Shown: positions 59,080-64,000 of the stretch, piece after piece
Position numbering within the stretch: the stretch's first letter is position 1
How the letters are laid out: each line of letters starts with the position of its first letter
Assembly (NCBI RefSeq): GCF_003711515.1
Contig: NW_021167079.1
Coordinates: 5,302,308-5,366,307 of the forward strand
Source: Sodiomyces alkalinus F11
Lineage: Eukaryota > Ascomycota > Sordariomycetes > Glomerellales > Plectosphaerellaceae
DNA length: 64,000 nt
Reading direction: 5' to 3'
The notes under the pieces: model-generated
Database searches by the model: none
Seen by the model: the letters and a program-made list of their open reading frames with translations, nothing else
Told to the model about the DNA's origin: nothing
Program-made: the position numbers and the translations under genes

Positions 59080-60201
59080 TCACTCGTCGCCTTCATCAGC
59101 CCGCAGGGCATCAGCAGGGATGTCGCTTGCGGTGCTAGGGTCAAGCAACTCATCGCCATCAGCAACACTTTGGTTCCATTTGGCGACGCGGGCCTGGAAC
59201 CGAGCGATGCGGGGGAGCATGTGTTCCTCTTCAGTCGGCGTGCGACCCTGGAGCCTGGCCTGGATGAGGTGGAGGGGGACCATGCGGCCGGTAGCGTTGA
59301 GAAAGTTGGCCTGCATCTCCAGGTAGCGGTTGGCAAGGGCGCGGTCGTGCAGGGAGAACAGGATGGACCGGTCACGCTTGGAGAAACCCATTCCAGTCCA
59401 GGAGTCGTCGCCGGTTTTGCGGTACAAGGAGGCCCAGAGGTGGCGTTGTGCGAAGCGTTGATGGCGACGGCGCTCGCGTTCCCAGGCGACGGGGTCCATC
59501 GGGCCATACGGGTCGTAGTCGTCTGCGTCGTATCCGTCTTCGTCGTCGCTGGAAGATGAAGAGGAATAGGAGAAGGACGCGGGGGAGAAGTCATATTCCT
59601 CTTCATCGTCACTTTCTTCGTCCTCCTCTTCGCTGTCTTCATCTTCATCGTCCTCTTCATCATCTCCGTATCCCTCGGATTCGGACTCATCTGTGTCTGC
59701 GTATTCGCTTCGCGCCTTGAGCTCGTCATATAGCTTTTTGAGCTCGTCATATCGCTTTTTGATTTCGTTCAATCCCCTTCCGCCTTTGATAATATCTTCA
59801 ATCTCGGCCCAGGACCTCTTGTCTCCCCTCATTATGATAATTAGGCCATCTTGGCCATCAGTCCAGCCATTATCAGTAGGCGGGATTGAAGAATGGCCCT
59901 TGCAAACGGTGGAGGTGCCTGCTTTGTAGATATACAAGGCTTTGATACCCTCACTGTCTGCCTGTGCATGCGTCTTACGAACGGCAGTCACTGTCTGCTG
60001 CTTGTAACCATTCTCATTCTTCTTGTCCGTCACTTGTTTACTCCCCACGCCATCCTGGACGGTGTTCTTGGCTAGGGCCAAAGGATTCAGACCCATAATG
60101 GTGTTGGTAAGTGACACCCAGTAGCCAGGCTGCACCTCTGAGGCATTTGCTTGATTCTTTGGGCCTCCAGCTGGGGCTTTCTTGTCTTTGGATTCACGCA
60201 T
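59080..60201 (-). CDS. Myb/SANT-like protein with acidic central region
   Basis: Intronless as annotated, 373 residues. At about 113-155 lies WTDGQDGLIIIMRGDKRSWAEI followed by LNEIKKRYDELKK (first part given as WTDGQDGLIIIMRGDKRSW), matching a Myb/SANT helix-turn-helix with spaced Trp and KxRY. A long Asp/Glu/Ser stretch (about 165-235) follows, then a conserved-looking C-terminal part with WERERRRHQRFAQRHLWASL and PLHLIQARLQGRTPTEEEH. The Trp pattern suggests a DNA- or histone-binding module; the target is unknown. An unannotated exon upstream of 60201 is possible because an acceptor-like AG precedes the start. Confidence 0.7.
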   Translation of the reverse strand: MRESKDKKAPAGGPKNQANASEVQPGYWVSLTNTIMGLNPLALAKNTVQDGVGSKQVTDKKNENGYKQQTVTAVRKTHAQADSEGIKALYIYKAGTSTVCKGHSSIPPTDNGWTDGQDGLIIIMRGDKRSWAEIEDIIKGGRGLNEIKKRYDELKKLYDELKARSEYADTDESESEGYGDDEEDDEDEDSEEEDEESDDEEEYDFSPASFSYSSSSSSDDEDGYDADDYDPYGPMDPVAWERERRRHQRFAQRHLWASLYRKTGDDSWTGMGFSKRDRSILFSLHDRALANRYLEMQANFLNATGRMVPLHLIQARLQGRTPTEEEHMLPRIARFQARVAKWNQSVADGDELLDPSTASDIPADALRADEGDE

Positions 60202-62009
60202 TGATGCAGACCTAAGATCGAGGTTAGCTATGCGAAGCAGCTAGTATGAGTTCATAATCGGTTTTCAGTCAATGCCAGATGCTAGAGACAAGAGAATAGG
60301 CGGAAAGCCAAAGTCAAAGCAATAAGTAAGATGCACTTACGTCTCTTAGGTTTACTTTGCCAGGCAAAGAAGGAGAAAGGGAATATGAGAAAAAGCGCGC
60401 GAGAGAAGGCAGTGTCTTCGGTTGATGTCAACTGCCGGAGTTTGTTGTCAAATTGGCTGATGATTGTGATATCTCATAAGCCAAGCAAGGTATGACAGAA
60501 AGAGTTATGAGGTGTAAGAAACGTAAACTCGGCTGAAAGCACCGTGTTAACGCTCACGATAAAAGCTAGGCAAAGGAGAGGTTTGATATCCTTAATAGCT
60601 GCAGTGTAATGTGCTGTGTCCTTGGAAGGCAGCAGAGTCGTACACACAGCTCTAGTGGAGTTTGGTTTGGTTTGGCAGGAGGGTCGGCAAATTTTTCTTA
60701 CAGAAGAACAGGCAATAAGACGTCCACAGTCCTTAAAGCGAGCTACTACTGTTGTGTTAGAAAAGAATGGGTATATGGAGGGCAAGCACCATATGATCGT
60801 ATTCGCTGGTATTAGGCAGGCAGGTACGCGAAAACCCCTGTAGAGAACGTGACTAGAACGCGTGTTAGTGTTATGGTTAAGTCGCGCTTTGAAATCCATT
60901 CAAAGTGGTTAATTATTGCACTTGAAGACAAAGAGTAAGAGCGTATAAGCTCTACAGGAAGGTGTCACTGGCAGAGAGAGGTGACTGGGAATCCAACACA
61001 AATTTGAAGATGGTAGTAATACTCCCTCCAAGAGTGGCATAATATGTATATAATCTGATGAACAAGATGAACAGCTTAACGCAGTGCCATATTATAAGCA
61101 ACCTTATAAGGGCACAACTATCGGAGCTCGGAGTCTGGTGGCAGTGGAGGCAACTGTTGAAAATCTGCCCCGAGGACAGAGCACATACAATATGTGATAA
61201 TATGACTATCGTTCTGTTACTGGGATGATAACTTGCAACTTGAGAAACGTAAAAAGAACCAATACACTTTGAGTACTCCATGAGAAGATGAGGACGATCA
61301 GTGGTCGTGATACCACTGATGAATCACATTCTTCGCTCGCGACAAGGGGAAGATCCGAGGGAGCAGGCTGGTGTAAATGTCTGCGACTGAGCAAACCCAA
61401 CATGCTATAGACCTACTCAATACTACCTTGTTCTAAACAACATAGTATATGAAGAAAAGCGAGCACATATTCAGTGGTATCGAACCAAGGACGGAGGAGG
61501 AGGAGTATACTGGCGAAGTCTTGCCACCCCTACCTTCAAATGGTAGGCCATGACCTGATCGTAGACGATGATGACTCAAGGGCAGGATAAAACGAAGGAG
61601 AAATTGAGAGATTAAAATGACAGGTTTCCGTTCATCTTCCTCGGCATACATGAGACATATCTATCTACCTCGACGAACTTGAAATCTCGTAGGTTCTGAG
61701 GCTCATGAGCACCAAGGGGTAAAGGGGTAAAAGGGGGAAGGGGAGATGTCGTTCGGATAAGGACAGAACCAATCATCAACCACGGAAACCCGCTGACTCA
61801 TCATGCAAAATATTTTTCTCTTTTTCTTATTCAGGGCGTATTTTGATCCTACGAGTGAGTTGATCCGAGTCCAGTGATCATTAAAAAGGGGAAGAGAATA
61901 GAAACGAGAAAAAGAAAAGAGAAAGAGAAAGAGAAACCATTGAAAAAAAAAGGACAAAGAAAACGCATACCTCCGAGAAAACAAGTTCAACTCTCCAAGA
62001 GAAATCATC
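60202..62009. promoter_or_regulatory. Divergent upstream region of the Myb-like and DUF4202 genes
   Basis: About 1.8 kb between divergent starts. Several short frames occur but none carries a family motif; a purine-rich tract (GAAAGAGAAAG) runs from about 61890 to 61960 just before the DUF4202 start. Confidence 0.4.
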
Positions 62010-62669
62010 ATGAAGGCCTCGAGCAACCCCGTGTCTCTTCCTCCTCTCCCACCGAACTACGCCAAAGCGCTCGAGCTCATAGACGATGCGCACAAGGAAG
62101 ACCCGAAGCAAACGACAACTGCACCACTGATGCCATACGAGCTTCACTACGCCCAGAAAATGACGCGATGGCTGGCGGCCCGGTGCCCGGACGCCGCGCC
62201 GGTCCTCCAGCTGGCCTGCCGAGCGCAGCACTTCCGCCGCTGGGAGATCCCGCGTTCCAGCTACCCCATGACCCGGGCCGGCTACCTCACCTGGCGCGCC
62301 AAGCTTAAGGCCCAATGCGCGGAGCAGGTAGCCACACTGCTGGCGTCGTCGCCGGCCATCCAGCCCCCGCTGCCCGAGGAGGACGTCGCGCGGGTGGCGG
62401 CGCTGATGCGCAAGGAAGGGCTGGGGAAAGGAGGCGGCACCGGGGCGGATGCGGAGACGCAGGTGCTCGAGGACGTGGCGTGCCTTGTGTTCCTGGATGA
62501 CCAATTTGAGGACTTCAAGACGCGTGAGGGGATCGACGAGGACAAGATCGTCGGGATCCTGCGCAAGACGTGGGGGAAGATGAGCGACCGGGGACGGCAG
62601 CTTGCGTTGGGGATGGACCTGAGCGACAGGGCGCGGGCCTTAGTCTTGAAAGCGCTCGAGGAGGAATGA
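62010..62669 (+). CDS. DUF4202-family protein
   Basis: Intronless, 219 residues. Conserved features are IDDAHKEDP, PYELHYAQKMTRWL, LACRAQHFRRWEIPRSSYPM (ends of this segment shortened), YLTWRAKL and ACLVFLDDQFEDF. Spaced His and Asp residues (DAH, ELHYA, AQHF, DDQFEDF) suggest a metal-binding helical fold, perhaps HD-like; that reading is inference. DUF4202 is found in fungi and bacteria with no established function that I can name. It is GC-rich and single exon, unlike its neighbours. The start is the first ATG of the conserved frame. Confidence 0.85.
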   Translation: MKASSNPVSLPPLPPNYAKALELIDDAHKEDPKQTTTAPLMPYELHYAQKMTRWLAARCPDAAPVLQLACRAQHFRRWEIPRSSYPMTRAGYLTWRAKLKAQCAEQVATLLASSPAIQPPLPEEDVARVAALMRKEGLGKGGGTGADAETQVLEDVACLVFLDDQFEDFKTREGIDEDKIVGILRKTWGKMSDRGRQLALGMDLSDRARALVLKALEEE

Positions 62670-64000
62670 ATGAAATACATGGGATACCACGACTTTTTTT
62701 CCCCTAGAAGCCGGATACCATGGTACGAACATGAAGGATGGCATCGATCCCATGGTTTCCTTGTTTTCTTGTCTCTCTCTGCCTCTCCTCATGAGATCAA
62801 CAACAATAGGAGAATTTCCGGGACCGCCCTGATGCCCTGATCACCTCCACAGCCGCCACCATCTGTCGTCAGTCATCTACAGCTCAACCCCTCGTCTCCT
62901 ATTTCCCCCCTTCTCCTGGCCTCCCCTCGGTACAAATTGCACCGAAACCCATCATCTGGTCTCTCGTCCACGGACTGACTACCTTCCGATCACCTTCTTC
63001 TCGCTTCCCCCCCCCGAGCCCACTGGCCATCGTGTCTGTCTATTACGAGCTTAAAGAATGAGCTGGGAACCTCCCGGGCCCCGCTGTCGAGAGTCATCTC
63101 TCGTCGTTTGTTTGCAGCAGCTCATGCGATTCACTCCCGGTTTATCCTGAGTTTGTAGAGGAAATGCCCTTTCTGTTCTGCACAGTGTAAGGGGTTTTTG
63201 GTAGACCCCAGCTGGGCGGAGAACTGCGGTCGAGGTTTTTTGCTTCTTTTTGATAATACTTCTCCTGCGTTTATTGCCCTTTCCCCTTCCCTTTCCTTCT
63301 TATTTCTTTCGATATCCCCTAAAAATACAGCTTTCAACCACATTTCCCCTGGAGTTCTCCCGAAAGCCCGAAGACGGCGGCCTGGAATAATAACGGTTCA
63401 CAAATAATGCCAACAAAACATATCAGATATACTTCCAATCACCCGAGACAGCGACATCACAGTGTTGCCATCCAAATCCAACCGAATGATGCGAGTGTCT
63501 GTCACTGACTAGACTCTTGAATGCAGTTGAAGAAGACCGGAACTATTATTTCTCGACAGCTTCCCAGACACGACAGCTGGTTTACGCAATTTGCTCTTGT
63601 TTTCACAGCACAGGAGTCCAAGACCTTTGTCAGGAACACCGGCATCCCGACGGATCCCGCGCCTCAGTCTTGCATTGGAGCATTGCCCGTATTTTGATGT
63701 TATATCGTGCCATACTAGCCACCAGCTATCTAGCTATCCATACTTCACCGGCTCTCTAGGTTAGATGATCAGTCGCCCCTTCGAACGAATCATCCTCTAT
63801 AAGACACCTACGGCGACGTAAGCTTTTAAGATGAAAGATTAAATCCAAGTCAGACTGCCACCCATTCCCCGGCTAACCCGTCACAGACCCAAGTTCTACA
63901 AGAAACTCCCTCAACAACAACAAGGAACCAAGGGACAGCTGCTGGAAACCCCAACGCCTCGCCAGTAAACACGCGATGCTATAAAAAAAAAAAAAAGAAC
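62670..64000. other. Right-edge intergenic DNA
   Basis: About 1.3 kb with CT-rich stretches (62760-63010) and an A run near 63981; no gene supported. A gene starting beyond the right edge is possible. Confidence 0.4.

Noticed and set aside
60474..61281. Minus-strand frames of 141 and 109 codons
   Set aside because: Cys- and Ile-rich random-looking translations without motifs.
1..64000. Transfer RNA and 5S rRNA genes
   Set aside because: I looked for B-box (GGTTCGANNCC-like) and 5S internal patterns on both strands and found only partial matches inside protein genes.
1..64000. Secondary-metabolite cluster, CRISPR or prophage
   Set aside because: No backbone synthase, tailoring enzymes, repeat-spacer array or phage genes are present.

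Overview
This window is nuclear DNA of a filamentous ascomycete, most likely a Sordariomycete. The evidence is the many short introns (about 50-150 nt, GTAAGT-type donors, CTNAC-like branch sites, occasional GC donors), moderately GC-rich coding DNA between AT-richer spacers, and fungal-only families (con-6, con-10, caleosin, fungal ULD protein, BIG1, F-BAR/DEP/RhoGAP Rgd2 type, SCAP with sterol-sensing domain). I cannot assign a genus. There is no operon, plasmid, phage or CRISPR structure. I rebuilt 26 protein genes by joining exons in frame at splice sites and checking the joins against conserved family motifs. Splice coordinates are hand-derived.

Layout. 0.6-5 kb: protein tyrosine phosphatase (+), tRNA m3C methyltransferase (-), EMC2 (+). 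5-8.5 kb: no recognisable gene, then a CT-rich leader. 8.5-20.3 kb: proline-rich/coiled-coil ULD protein (+), COQ10 (-), AP-3 delta (+), Rgd2-type RhoGAP (-). 21.3-27 kb: mitochondrial uS13 (+), membrane dipeptidase (-), ER cyclophilin B (+), caleosin (-). 27.4-27.9 kb: a small AT-rich inverted-repeat element resembling a RIP-mutated MITE. 28.2-31 kb: con-6 (+), a small CHZ-like acidic protein (-), con-10 (+). 31.8-38.4 kb: TRM112 (+), BIG1 (-), RRP17/NOL12 (+), tropomyosin (-), and a D-box protein with a securin-like look (+). 39.4-50.8 kb: SET1 H3K4 methyltransferase (+), JMJD7-like JmjC protein (-), SCAP (+). 51.4-57.7 kb: a 66-residue Cys-rich protein (-), a long gene-poor stretch, and a divergent 14-3-3-like protein (+). 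59-62.7 kb: Myb/SANT-like acidic protein (-) and a DUF4202 protein (+). The last 1.3 kb has no gene I can support.

Most genes are housekeeping: ER biogenesis and folding (EMC2, cyclophilin B, BIG1, SCAP), trafficking and cytoskeleton (AP-3, RhoGAP, tropomyosin), mitochondria (COQ10, uS13m), translation and RNA (Trm140-type enzyme, TRM112, RRP17) and chromatin (SET1). The accessory-looking part is 25.9-31 kb, where lipid-droplet/spore and conidiation/stress families sit side by side around the mobile-element relic.

The observations most worth checking are: (1) cyclophilin B, where splicing of one intron switches between an ER-retention-like HVEL tail and a transmembrane anchor; (2) the MITE-like element; (3) duplication of an exon-intron unit inside con-10; (4) two genes whose start codon is split by, or alone before, the first intron; (5) a RhoGAP domain without the arginine finger; (6) the divergent 14-3-3-like and securin-like proteins. 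I found no clear evidence of an entirely new multi-gene system.
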